Shown here: positions 31,001 through 36,100 of the stretch, one piece after another
Layout of the letters: every line of letters starts with the position of its first letter
How positions within the stretch are numbered: position 1 is the first letter of the stretch
Source: Amyelois transitella
Taxonomy: Eukaryota; Arthropoda; Insecta; Lepidoptera; Pyralidae
Reading direction: 5' to 3'
Assembly (NCBI RefSeq): GCF_032362555.1
Contig: NC_083517.1
Location: forward strand, 10,188,001-10,252,000
Length of the DNA stretch: 64,000 bases
The notes under the pieces: model-generated
The model's database searches: none
The model's input: only the letters and a program-made list of their open reading frames with translations
What the model was told of the DNA's origin: nothing
Translations under genes and position numbers: made by a program

Positions 31001-32001
31001 AGATAGATTTGAGATACAGTACAAAATCAACAGTCTCGAAAAGACTGAAATGCCATATTCAGCTGTTATGATCAATGTTGTAATTGAGATTCAAATTGTG
31101 ACAAGTTGCTAGCCCATTGCCTAAAAGAAGACTCCCGAACTTGTTAGCATACATACATACATATGGTCATGTCTATATCCCTTGCGGGGTAGACAGAGCC
31201 AACAGTCTCGAATAGACTGAATGGCCACGTTCAGCTATTTGGCTTAATGATAGAATTGAGATTCAAATAGTGACAGGTTGCTCGCCCATCGCCTATAAAA
31301 GAATCCCAAGTTTATAAGCCTATCCCTTATTCGCCTTTACGACATCCATGGGAAAGAGATGGAAGTGGTCCTATTCTTTTTTGTATTGGTACCGGGAACC
31401 ACACGGCAACTTGTTAGCATTTCCTTTGATTAACTTTTACTATTGGCATGGGAAGAAAAGCAGCTGGAACACATACAGTGTTTTCTTAACAAAAAAAACA
31501 TCTTACTCACTGACCTTTTGGATATATAAAGCTGAAATTAGGCATGATATTTATGGAGGACTTCCATTACATAAACTAGTTGTTCACCGCAAAGGTTTTT
31601 CTTTTTACAAAATTGTGATTATCTCTAAAACTACTTAAATGACTTTGATGCCCTAAGAACTTGAAAATTTTATCGACAGATCCTACATACATATTAAACT
31701 CAGACTAACAGGTTTCAAAGTTATCATGTTGTAAACATACAAAAAATATGTATTTTCACCCCAACACGATTTGTAGTTGAATAGGAGTCTATGAATCAGT
31801 GAAATATCCAGATTAACAGAAAAAATAGGAATTTTTAATTTGTACAATGTCCGACTAAGATAACGCTAAAAAATACAAACTCACCCTCTGTAGCTGTGCT
31901 ATGAATAGTGATGGCCAGTACACAACAGCTATAGCACCAAGAACCACTAAGGCTGATCCAAAGCCCACAAACAAACCACTCTTAACTCTGTATGACACCA
32001 T
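10056..32001 (-). CDS. Scavenger receptor class B (CD36 family)
   Basis: A plasma-membrane or vesicle receptor for lipids, lipoproteins or carotenoids by family knowledge; the ligand here is unknown. Ten coding exons on the minus strand: 32001-31885, 30760-30581, 25867-25739, 24688-24479, 15905-15697, 13790-13682, 12893-12733, 12034-11930, 11378-11231, 10172-10056. All have GT-AG borders and join in frame to 494 codons, a normal CD36 length. A first membrane helix lies at residues 10-28 and a second at 447-471, with a short cytosolic tail. The ectodomain shows FDIW, VNLTW, NGS(L) glycosylation sites and the six cysteines of the family (DECG, DIC, ECYC, NNC, EC). A TTTTAG just before the ATG (32013) may be the end of a 5' UTR intron. 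Introns are packed with transposons. Which SCRB subfamily it belongs to is not resolved. Confidence 0.93.
10216..10350 (+). repeat. Element D, subtype D2
   Basis: Core GCTGCAGTGCAGTTTG, then GACGTCAACCAATGTTG and TAATAATGAATAA. It lies in the last receptor intron, 44 bases from the final coding exon. Confidence 0.6.
10624..10778 (-). repeat. SINE-B body fragment
   Basis: Reverse of the SINE-B body: GGGACAGATTACACAGATTGAG, then TACTAACTCAACGATACT and CATCCAAGACCCAG. The tRNA-like head is missing. Confidence 0.65.
10796..11211 (+). mobile_element. Helitron I with an internal extra segment
   Basis: Starts with TCTATACTTATAAAGC and carries the GTTTGTTTGCTTATTTG tract and TATATAACATCACGCTG. About 145 foreign bases (11041-11186) lie between two copies of AACTATTCC. 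The end is GGGCACAGCCAG, a mutated CTAG. It stops 19 bases from the splice donor of receptor exon 9. Confidence 0.75.
11476..11735 (+). repeat. SINE-A copy
   Basis: Complete from the TGGTTCCAGGCAC head to the TTTGTATGTATGTA tail, inside the receptor intron between exons 8 and 9. Confidence 0.8.
12231..12372. repeat. Folded-back SINE-A remnant
   Basis: The first 26 bases are a SINE-A tail in reverse (CATACATATAATCACGTC); the rest is the 3' half in forward orientation ending GACGTGATTATATA. The head and middle are absent, leaving two tails facing outwards. Confidence 0.65.
12445..12712 (-). mobile_element. Helitron I, complete
   Basis: Minus-strand copy from TCTATACTAATATTATAAAG to CAGCTAG with the terminal hairpin. 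Its 5' end lies 20 bases from the donor of receptor exon 7 (12733). Confidence 0.8.
12910..13100 (-). mobile_element. Helitron II, complete
   Basis: Minus-strand copy from TCCTACTAATATTATAAACG to GGGCGGCCTCTAG. Its 3' end lies 16 bases from the acceptor side of receptor exon 7 (12893), so the branch point and pyrimidine tract of that intron must lie in Helitron sequence. Confidence 0.8.
13415..13600 (+). repeat. Element D, subtype D2
   Basis: AATGCTGCAGTGCAGTTT core, GACGTCAACCAATGTTG, then GAATTTGAATTTTGAATTTG as a simple tail. Confidence 0.65.
13863..13997. mobile_element. MITE-G copy
   Basis: Palindromic arms around CGCTTTTTATTACGAG with ATCGCTG and CAGCGATAG. It follows receptor exon 6 by about 70 bases. 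Confidence 0.55.
14110..14312 (+). repeat. SINE-B copy, altered head
   Basis: Keeps the B-box region GGTTCGAATCCCGGCC and the body through TAACTCAATATTTATAATC to CTGTCCCGTATATA. The part corresponding to the A box is replaced. Confidence 0.65.
14489..15832 (-). repeat. Tandem array: 3' half of receptor exon 5, five copies
   Basis: A unit of about 266 bp, made of the last 134 or so coding bases of exon 5, its donor and about 130 bases of the intron, repeats with donor sides at 15697 (the real exon), 15431, 15166, 14901 and 14612. Spacings are 266, 265, 265 and 289. Each extra copy starts within the intron sequence GTAAATCAATTAG joined to AGAACTGG of the exon. Copy 15431-15573 has an in-frame acceptor-like CTAAG and an intact donor. 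Copy 14901-15043 has the donor GT changed to AT. Copies 15166 and 14612 are out of frame, the last with a 20-base insertion. Confidence 0.85.
15948..16210 (-). mobile_element. Helitron I
   Basis: From TCTATACTTAATATTATAAAG to GGGCACAGCTA with the last base of CTAG changed. Its 3' end lies about 42 bases before the acceptor of receptor exon 5 (15905). Confidence 0.75.
16211..16544. other. Intron sequence, nothing recognised
   Basis: AT-rich receptor intron sequence without a clear repeat or exon. Confidence 0.45.
16545..16625. mobile_element. Fragment of a GGGTTCCGTA-type MITE
   Basis: TTAGGGTTCCGCATC and its near complement ACGGAACCCTA lie about 25 bases apart, followed by CTGTCTGTC repeats. 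The same terminal words frame the longer element at 58277-58583. Confidence 0.5.
16911..17016 (+). mobile_element. RTE 3' end, 5'-truncated insertion
   Basis: Holds the last 28 or so codons of the RTE frame and the tail GGCGTGATTTTATGTATG. Near-perfect direct repeats (AATACTGCGCAAT before, AATACCGCGCAAT after) look like a 13-bp target-site duplication. Confidence 0.8.
17206..17392 (-). repeat. SINE-A copy, head lost
   Basis: Reverse copy from CATACATATGATCACGTC to CCCTTAGTCGCCTTTTTCG. Confidence 0.75.
17399..17562 (+). mobile_element. Helitron II, 3' end missing
   Basis: From TCCTACTAATATTATAAATA through CACGCAAAAACTACTGAACC to TTTTTATCCC, where it stops before the hairpin and CTAG. Confidence 0.7.
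17605..17822 (+). repeat. SINE-B, tRNA-derived
   Basis: The head has an A-box-like TGGCGCAGCGG and a B-box-like region GGATTCGAATACCGGCC at normal tRNA spacing, followed by a body ending CTGTCCCGTATT. A tRNA-derived SINE made by Pol III and moved by a LINE is the family interpretation. It is not a working tRNA gene, since no anticodon arm or acceptor stem closes. Confidence 0.75.
17985..18066 (+). repeat. Element D1 tail fragment
   Basis: GTGATGTGACGTCAATTAG, CCTTGTATCC and a TCTAT-repeat tail. Confidence 0.55.
18222..18655 (-). repeat. SINE-H, tRNA-like head
   Basis: Minus strand: GGTGGTCGATTCGG, then CAGGTTCGAATCCCGACTCGG (a good B box), then a body with TTCAAGGCAAATGTG and GGTCCATGGTCAAAGGC. 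It is 434 bases, long for a SINE. Copies or pieces: 22910, 43985, 44640 and 51735. Confidence 0.65.
18749..19007 (-). repeat. SINE-A with 12-bp target duplication
   Basis: Complete reverse copy flanked by AAATTCAATATT at 18737-18748 and again at 19008-19019. This defines both ends of the family and proves insertion by target-primed reverse transcription. Confidence 0.9.
19040..19140 (-). repeat. Element D2 fragment
   Basis: Reverse piece with CTGCCGCTTCCAAAGCGTC and GGTAACAAACTGCACTGC. Confidence 0.55.
19409..19695 (+). mobile_element. Helitron I, complete
   Basis: Two overlapping TCTATACTAAT starts (19409 and 19419), the body with TATATAACATCGCGC, and the end GGGCACAGCTAG. Confidence 0.8.
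19897..20140 (+). repeat. SINE-A copy
   Basis: Complete from GTGCCGTGTGGTTCCCGG to ATATGTATGTATGTA. A second full copy follows after a few bases. Confidence 0.85.
20148..20410 (+). repeat. SINE-A copy, tandem with the previous one
   Basis: Starts GTGCCGTGTGGTTCTCGG right behind the tail of the copy at 19897, so the older tail probably served as the target. Confidence 0.85.
20753..20957. repeat. Folded-back SINE-A
   Basis: 20753-20865 is the 3' half in reverse, 20866-20957 the 3' end forward. The two halves meet head to head, leaving tails outward. Confidence 0.7.
21005..21044. repeat. 17-bp imperfect hairpin
   Basis: TGAGATACAAATTCACT pairs with AGTGAATTTACATCTCA except at two positions, around a six-base loop. 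It abuts a MITE-G copy. Confidence 0.6.
21045..21412. mobile_element. MITE-G split by a SINE-A insertion
   Basis: MITE-G sequence (ACTATCGCTGTATCGC ... CGCGCCATAAAAACGGGG) stops at 21116 and resumes at 21369 with GGCGTCGCGCGTG. A complete SINE-A fills the gap. Confidence 0.7.
21117..21368 (+). repeat. SINE-A with 11-bp target duplication
   Basis: Starts TGCCGTGTGGTTCC and ends TATGTATGTA. It is framed by TAAAAACGGGG at 21106-21116 and 21369-21379. This copy gives the clearest family boundaries (252 bases). Confidence 0.9.
21413..21807. other. Intron sequence, nothing recognised
   Basis: AT-rich receptor intron; no exon or clear element found. Confidence 0.45.
21808..21890 (+). mobile_element. 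Helitron II 5' fragment
   Basis: TCCTACTACTATTATAAAGG to the GTTACTCTTTC region, then broken. Confidence 0.65.
21895..22570 (+). mobile_element. Composite foldback of D1 and D2
   Basis: A reversed D1 (starting GGATACAAGGTATCAC) and a forward D2 (ending GAAATATCCTATAATAATG) face each other around about 350 bases. That middle contains a variant SINE-A head in reverse (GGGAACCACACGGCAC near 22185). The same arrangement recurs in opposite orientation at 35455-36072, so the composite moved or was copied as one unit. Confidence 0.65.
22578..22782 (+). mobile_element. Helitron II, complete and young
   Basis: TCCTACTACTATTATAAAGG to GGGCGGCCTCTAG, nearly identical to the copy 525 bases further on at 23308-23513. 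Confidence 0.8.
22800..22910 (+). repeat. SINE-A 3' half
   Basis: Runs from CCATCATTTAGCC through CTGAACGTGGCCTATCAG to ACTATATGTATGTA. Confidence 0.7.
22911..23048 (+). repeat. SINE-H body fragment
   Basis: CCAATGACTTTTTTCGAAG, GTGAGGAAACCAGCAC and TCGATCCAATACGGG match the long SINE-H copies. Confidence 0.6.
23049..23220 (+). repeat. SINE-A head joined to a LINE 3' end
   Basis: 23049-23145 is a SINE-A head with a deletion. From about 23146 it changes to a tail ATGCAATAAAGATATTAC followed by AAACA repeats, typical of a LINE end. The same LINE end occurs in reverse at 38581-38612. Confidence 0.55.
23308..23513 (+). mobile_element. Helitron II, complete and young
   Basis: TCCTACTTACTATTATAAAG to GGGCGGCCTCTAG. 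TATAGAA occurs on both flanks (23301-23307 and 23514-23520). Confidence 0.8.
23537..23800 (+). mobile_element. Helitron I framed by a 25-bp direct repeat
   Basis: Body from CTATACTAATATTATAAAGG to a degraded end TCGCGCACAC. The 25 bases 23512-23536 recur at 23801-23825. Confidence 0.7.
24002..24260 (-). repeat. SINE-A copy
   Basis: Complete reverse copy: CATACATATAAATAGTCAC, body, and head ending CGAACCACACTGCAC. Confidence 0.8.
24271..24431 (-). mobile_element. RTE 3' end, 5'-truncated
   Basis: The last 45 or so codons of the RTE frame plus the ATGTATGT tail, in reverse. It ends about 47 bases from receptor exon 4 (24479). Confidence 0.8.
24719..25001 (-). repeat. Satellite grown from an RTE tail
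   Basis: 24937-25001 is a short RTE 3' end. Its CATA tail continues into mixed CATACATG and then an 8-bp unit CATACAAA repeated about 17 times (about 24785-24925). Because the unit length is not a multiple of three, it is open in several frames on both strands; the long repetitive frames there are an artefact. Confidence 0.85.
25255..25340 (+). repeat. Element D2 3' end
   Basis: GTGAAACCAAAAGCATTGAC to AATTTGAATTTGAAT. Confidence 0.55.
25341..25504 (-). mobile_element. Helitron II, truncated
   Basis: Reverse piece CCCGCGGGAACTCTG to GCATTTATAATATTA; both termini are lost. Confidence 0.65.
25505..25684 (-). mobile_element. Helitron IV, nonautonomous
   Basis: Minus strand ends in a GC-rich hairpin region GGGGCGGGTCG followed by CTAG at 25508-25505. 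The other end is near CATAGTATAAAACAAAG. It lies about 54 bases from receptor exon 3. Confidence 0.55.
25898..26156 (-). repeat. SINE-A copy
   Basis: Reverse copy from CACATAGTCACGTC to CCGGGAACCACACGGC. Confidence 0.8.
26178..26240 (+). repeat. SINE-A head fragment
   Basis: GTGCCGTGTGGTTTCCG to the CTTTCTCATCAATG block. It lies directly before the left target duplication of the full-length RTE. Confidence 0.65.
26276..29386 (-). CDS. RTE endonuclease/reverse transcriptase polyprotein
   Basis: An intact frame of 1036 codons. The N-terminal third is an AP-type endonuclease (FATMNVRGG, VNETKRKG, LGDFNGWVG, SDHLLV), which nicks the target. The middle is a reverse transcriptase (NYRGISLLSVVGKLY, VDLEKAYDRV, GVRQGC, catalytic LLYADDQVIL). 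The C-terminal part ends with the GVGRPRRTYLDQI region and GKWKEVVSAYPSGKEA, and the stop overlaps the start of the 3' tail. No stop or frameshift interrupts it. An upstream in-frame start could extend it; 29386 is the first ATG of the open frame. Expected role: copying its own RNA, and SINE-A RNA, into new sites. Confidence 0.9.
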   Translation of the reverse strand: MDANFLKEHLDGGDGVRTPSRLVPGGSGMRSAESRFATMNVRGGMKDKIEEVCQMMDERRLDVLCVNETKRKGCDATQHGPYTAYWSGISSTSRGCQGVGLILSARMAECVNEYECVSPRLLWIRLKVGITRIFVLGVYAPWDVGSRGTTSAKSENEEFWNSVREVLKVTKPNEKIIMLGDFNGWVGVKRDGYEKVLGAFGDEKVNDNGRSVLEICLEWDLFVSNSMFQHKEIHTYTRVEGILKSMIDFVIVDERLKNKVLDTRAYRGAGIDSDHLLVISRIRGIFNRWRHRVREQTSALERVKVENLQDMDVGKKYINRLKDEFEDLEEMSDIEDGWKEFKKRIVKVAVEVCGVSRRRKGKNHKNAWMSKDVQELVRLKKKAWLDLLAAKANLRMQEVIDEDVNEARKEYKKMKDLVKKAVIRKKEEYKEDFDKRLSEDFQSNLKIFWKSVRSARGNTITRELTRIRCQDGSVVKGEECVLKIWKDYFESLFEKKEGNKKDFCYSEEKENEMEGEIEMFEIVEALKSMKAGKAAGCDRVSVEMLKAGKGVVASQLYCLFNLCWRSGRVPKDWCKAVIVPLYKGKGSQLDCKNYRGISLLSVVGKLYAKVLINRVRNETDDKIWDAQAGFRKGMGCTDQVFSLRCIAEKFLAKSQKVYCTFVDLEKAYDRVERNELWSALSMHGVSSLLIRALKSLYEDSSACVRINGAHTEWFKIEKGVRQGCVASPWLFNLFMDSCLTDLKESKSGLRMNELLVKCLLYADDQVILASSAEELQEMVNCMHEALKEKGMKVNVSKTKTLVFEMEKEMTACNILIGGEKVEQVKEFVYLGSKFTSDGKYDSDIERRVNAGNMVNGALHAFMSSQKLSKKARLAVHRGVLVPTLMYGSESWVWQKKHESRINAVEMRALRSMMGVKLSDRIRNSVIRECCDVKEDVVTGIEKGMLRWFGHVERMNESRLTKQIYKESVEGKVGVGRPRRTYLDQIKDVLVKGQVKSTRNRRACMKRVMNVDEAKEVCRDRGKWKEVVSAYPSGKEA
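29289..29588 (-). CDS. Small frame overlapping the RTE start
   Basis: A 99-codon frame in the RTE 5' region that overlaps the main frame by about 98 bases. It is rich in Cys, Arg and Ser and has no motif I recognise. Some RTE elements have a short first frame in this position; it could equally be chance in the GC-richer 5' UTR. Confidence 0.25.
   Translation of the reverse strand: MGFLFNVNPCQSKVCRADGCMARGEPSLERATSAMGLGDPQVMASLTLACGALLGRTKFFPSVSWESHGCKFFERAPRWRRWCPHPITSRSRRERYAVC
29711..30079. other. Intron sequence, nothing recognised
   Basis: AT-rich receptor intron after the RTE; no exon or repeat boundary seen. Confidence 0.45.
30080..30250 (+). repeat. SINE-A copy, tail lost
   Basis: GTGCCGTGTGGGTTTG to GTTGAAAGTGGCC, with several substitutions. 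Confidence 0.7.
30267..30551 (+). mobile_element. Helitron I, complete
   Basis: TCTTTACTAATATTATCAAG to the hairpin CGCGGACGAAGTCGCG and CAGCTAG. It ends 29 bases from the donor of receptor exon 2 (30581). Confidence 0.8.
30824..31140. repeat. Folded-back SINE-A
   Basis: 30824-30984 is the 5' two-thirds forward. From about 30985 a second copy runs in reverse, sharing the middle (ATCTTAAAG meets its complement). Confidence 0.65.
31151..31407 (-). repeat. SINE-A with 13-bp target duplication
   Basis: Reverse complete copy framed by AACTTGTTAGCAT at 31138-31150 and 31408-31420; it inserted into the edge of an older SINE-A. Confidence 0.9.
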
Positions 32002-33134
32002 TTTCACTTACCCTAAAAGATGTTATAAAAATTATGCACAAGTAATTAATTTAAGGTGTTTATTGAAAACATTGTTTCATAGTTTTTATTCCTATTGGTT
32101 TATCAATTAATCAGATAAATATTTCTGTACAGTACATTTCATTTGTTTGAGTATAGCCAGAACTAAAATCGACAATCAACAAAGTAAATAAGATAACATT
32201 GATACTGAACAGATATTTTATGAATATAAGTAGGTACTCACTAAAATCTAAATAAATTAAAAGAAAGTTACATTGGTGAAGTTATTTCAAATTTGAATTT
32301 GGAGTTTAAAAAATGGACCGTCAGATACAATCGCGAATTGAATACCATTCAGCGAAACACTTTTGTTATTTATCGGTACGACCCATATAATTTTTTTAAC
32401 ACCACACAACAAATTCAACAAAACACGCGCAATCACAACAAAACCTGAGGAGAATTGAATTGAATAGAAACAATGATTGAATGACAGATGACAAATGACA
32501 AGCGATCATGTGATTATGACGTTTCCTGACAATTCAATAAAAAAAGCGTAGTAAAAATTTAAAATAAAGAACAAAAAATCAACGTTCCATATTTGTTTTC
32601 GTTGTGGCATGCATGTAACTATGTAAGTATTATTTTATGCTGGAAATATTTTAGAATGTCGACCCTGCCGGGAACGAGTCATAAAAAAATATATAAACCG
32701 TGTCTTTCCGACTCTTTCGACGTCGCAGGCTCTTAGGTACTTTGTCCAATAATTATGATTCACGCGTCTTAACTTTGACAAACTAATCATGCCTCCTTTA
32801 CATTTCTACTTTTATTTAAATTTCTATAATCAGTTGCATCCATTGCTCTTTTCAAAACTATCAAAGTATTTTTCCGATTGTCACTGTCAATGTCGTATTG
32901 TTGTCATAACATCATATCAAGCCTCTGTCAAGCTGGTCAAGCTGCTAGTGGCGGCGGATTGTTTGGTCTTATTTTCCTTCGTTTTGCCTTCGTTCGTCTT
33001 TCATTCGAATTGAGAAATTTATGAACTGTGGTCAAATAAATGTATAGAATGTGCTAACAATAAAACACAAAAGTATGATTTAACTTAGGAAATCCGTCTA
33101 CAAATTTGCATCTGTTTCAATAAATATATACAAT
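32002..33134. promoter_or_regulatory. Divergent intergenic region, receptor / TRF1
   Basis: 1133 bases separate the start codons of two genes that point away from each other. No SINE, Helitron or RTE piece was seen here, in contrast to the introns on both sides. Both promoters and 5' UTRs must lie here; I did not find a convincing TATA box. Confidence 0.5.
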
Positions 33135-36100
33135 ATGGGATCACACGAAGTGCAAATTAGTGATAAAACAGTGCCTGAATATAATTCTGAAGCCAATTCC
33201 AGCAATAGTGCAACGAATAGTGTGCGAACTCCTCAACCACAGCAGGTCTTTGAAACAAACGTTTTATCTACACCGACACATATTGCCACAAGCATTCTAG
33301 CGACACCTACACAAATCGCCGCTCCCTCTAATTCTCGGATTTGTGGAGATGTGGTTCTCACTCCTTCAAACAGTTCCGTTTACACCCCAGTGGGGGTCAA
33401 TCCTCACAATGCTATGACAGCATTGACTCCCATGATTGGGGGAACAAAACCTACAGAAAACAACATTAAGTTACAGTAAGTAGTACCATTCATACCAAGT
33501 TGTTAAATGAGTCTATGATTTTAAGTTTAGCGCTGGCAAGAACTGGATTGTGTTGGCCTCGGTTGGAGAAATTTGGCATAGACTGAAGGAGGCTTATGCC
33601 CAGTAGTGGGTTGTGGAGGGCTGTTGATAATGATGATGATGAAGTACTGCAATAGCCCAAAGCTAAGCCTGTGCTTAACAAAAATTCCCCTTAATTTCTT
33701 GCTTCTCTCTCTGTGTGGTGTATCTCAGAAATAATTTATATGTTACATCAAGGGAAAAAAATAAGAAGTAAGTACAAAGGCACTACTTATCTCTAGAGAA
33801 ATTTCTTCCAGTAGGCCCACAACATTTTACATTCCAAATTTAAAACCTGTTGACCAAGGGGTTTCTGCTGAATGTTAATATTAGAAGCTAGTGTCCTCCT
33901 ATAGGTTAATATAATATTAATAAGAAAGCAATAATATTAAGAAGTAAGATTTGAATTGATAAGTCCATCAAGCGGTGTTCAAACTTTACTTATCTATACT
34001 GTATAAACCTTGTGTGGGTCACACTTTTCTTTCAAATATTCATATAACCAAGTCTTTATCTTTGGGATTCCTCTTGAAGGCGATAGGCTAACAACCTGTC
34101 ACTATTTGAATCTCAATTCCTGCTAAGAGTGCTGACTATGTCTACCCTGCAAGTGATATAAATGTGTCCATATGTATATGTATTTATTTGCCGTTTGGTT
34201 CTTGGCACCAATGAAAAAAAGAATAGGACCACTCCATCTTTTTCCTATGGATGTTGTAAAAGGCGACTAAGGGATAGGCTTACACACTTGGGATTCTTCT
34301 TTAGGTGATGGGCTAGCAACCTGTCACTATTTGAATCTCAATTCTATCTTTAAGCCAAATAGCTGAACATAGCCATTCAATCTTTTTAAGACTGTTGGCT
34401 CTGTCTACCCTGCAAGGAATATAGGCGTGACCATATGTATGTATGTATATGTATTTATGTTATTTTTCTTTAAAAGGAACACAGAATGCAATCCGTTTGT
34501 GCATTCATTAAGTAGTTTGAATTATCAATTGCAGGAATTGTGTTTCAACAGTGAACTTGGGCTGTGAGTTGAAGCTGCTGGATATATACTGCCGGACACG
34601 ATTCTCTGAGTACAACCCGGCCAGGTTCGGAGGAGTTGTGATGAAGATACTGGAGCCCAGAGCGACGGCACTTGTCTTTCGGTAGGTTATTATAATGCAA
34701 TAACACAAGTTTATAAACAATTTTTGCACTCATTCACATATTGTGCAGTGCCGTGTGGTTCCCGGCACCAATACAAACAAGAATAGAACCTCTCCCATGG
34801 ATGTCGTAAAAGGCGACTAAAGGATAGGCTTACAAACTTAGGATTCTTTTTAGGCGATGTGCTAGCAACCTGTCACTATTTGAATTTTGATTTTATCATT
34901 AAGCCAAATAGCTGAACGTGGCCATTCAGTCTTTTCAAAACTGTTGGCTCTGTCTACCCTGCAAGGAATATAGACGTGACCACATGTGTATGTATGTATT
35001 CACATTTTTAATATCGATGACCCAACTGAGGAGTCTGAATTTAAATAAATGTTTTTTAGTTCATAGTTTAGGAATTTAACATACATAAAATCATGTCTGC
35101 TGGCTCTGTCACAATGATAGAATTGAGATTGAAATTGTGAAGTTGCTAGCCAATGGCCTAAAAGAAGAATCCTTAGTTTATAATCCTACTCGTATCCCTT
35201 ATTTGCATTTTTCTACATCCAAGGGGAGGAGATGGAGTGGTCCTATTTTTTTTTTCTATTGGGGCTGAGAACCACACGGCACATTATCACGTTTTCATTT
35301 CACAGATCGGGGAAGATAGTCTGCACGGGAACGAGAAACGAGCATGACTCTTATGTTGCAGCGAGAAAGTTTGCGAGAATCATACAAAAGCTGGGATTTC
35401 CTGTGAGTTATTTATTTATTGACAATTTAAAAATTTTTATTCATTGTTATAGGATACTTCACATCGCTTAATAATTGTCTGTGGCTTCCAAGACGTCAGT
35501 GCAGAAGAAGCGGTAACAAACTGCACTGCAGCATTTTGCTTCAACAACGTCAACTTCACAAATACCTATCTAAACTTAGAATAGAATGTGGACGAGAGAA
35601 TACATTGTTGACCTTCTTACATCTACCGTTACAGACTACATCTAATGCGATAGTGTATAATCAATTAAAATATATTATCCTTAATTGCTGACCTTGTAAA
35701 TTCACACAAAAAACGGCATAAAAAAAATCAAATCATGTAGTACAATTAGGGTCCCAACAAAGTGCCGTGTGGTTCCCGTCACTTATAATATAAGATATCT
35801 CTTTTCCGTGGTTGTCGTAAAATGCGACACAGGGAATAGGCATTTTTATCAATGCCGGTAACATCCTCAACTCTCGCGACATAACACTGGGGTGCGCCTG
35901 ACTTAATAGATCTTAATTTGTAAATTTGACATCCGATGAAAACGCTGCAGTCTAGTTTTTTCCGCCGCTTCTTCTACGTGTGCTTTGGGAGCGGTAGTAG
36001 ATATAATTAAGATTTAAGTGATGTGACGTCAATAAGTGATACCTTGTATCCAATTTCGAAAATAAATCTAGAATTGTATTTTATTGAGAATGCACCAACT

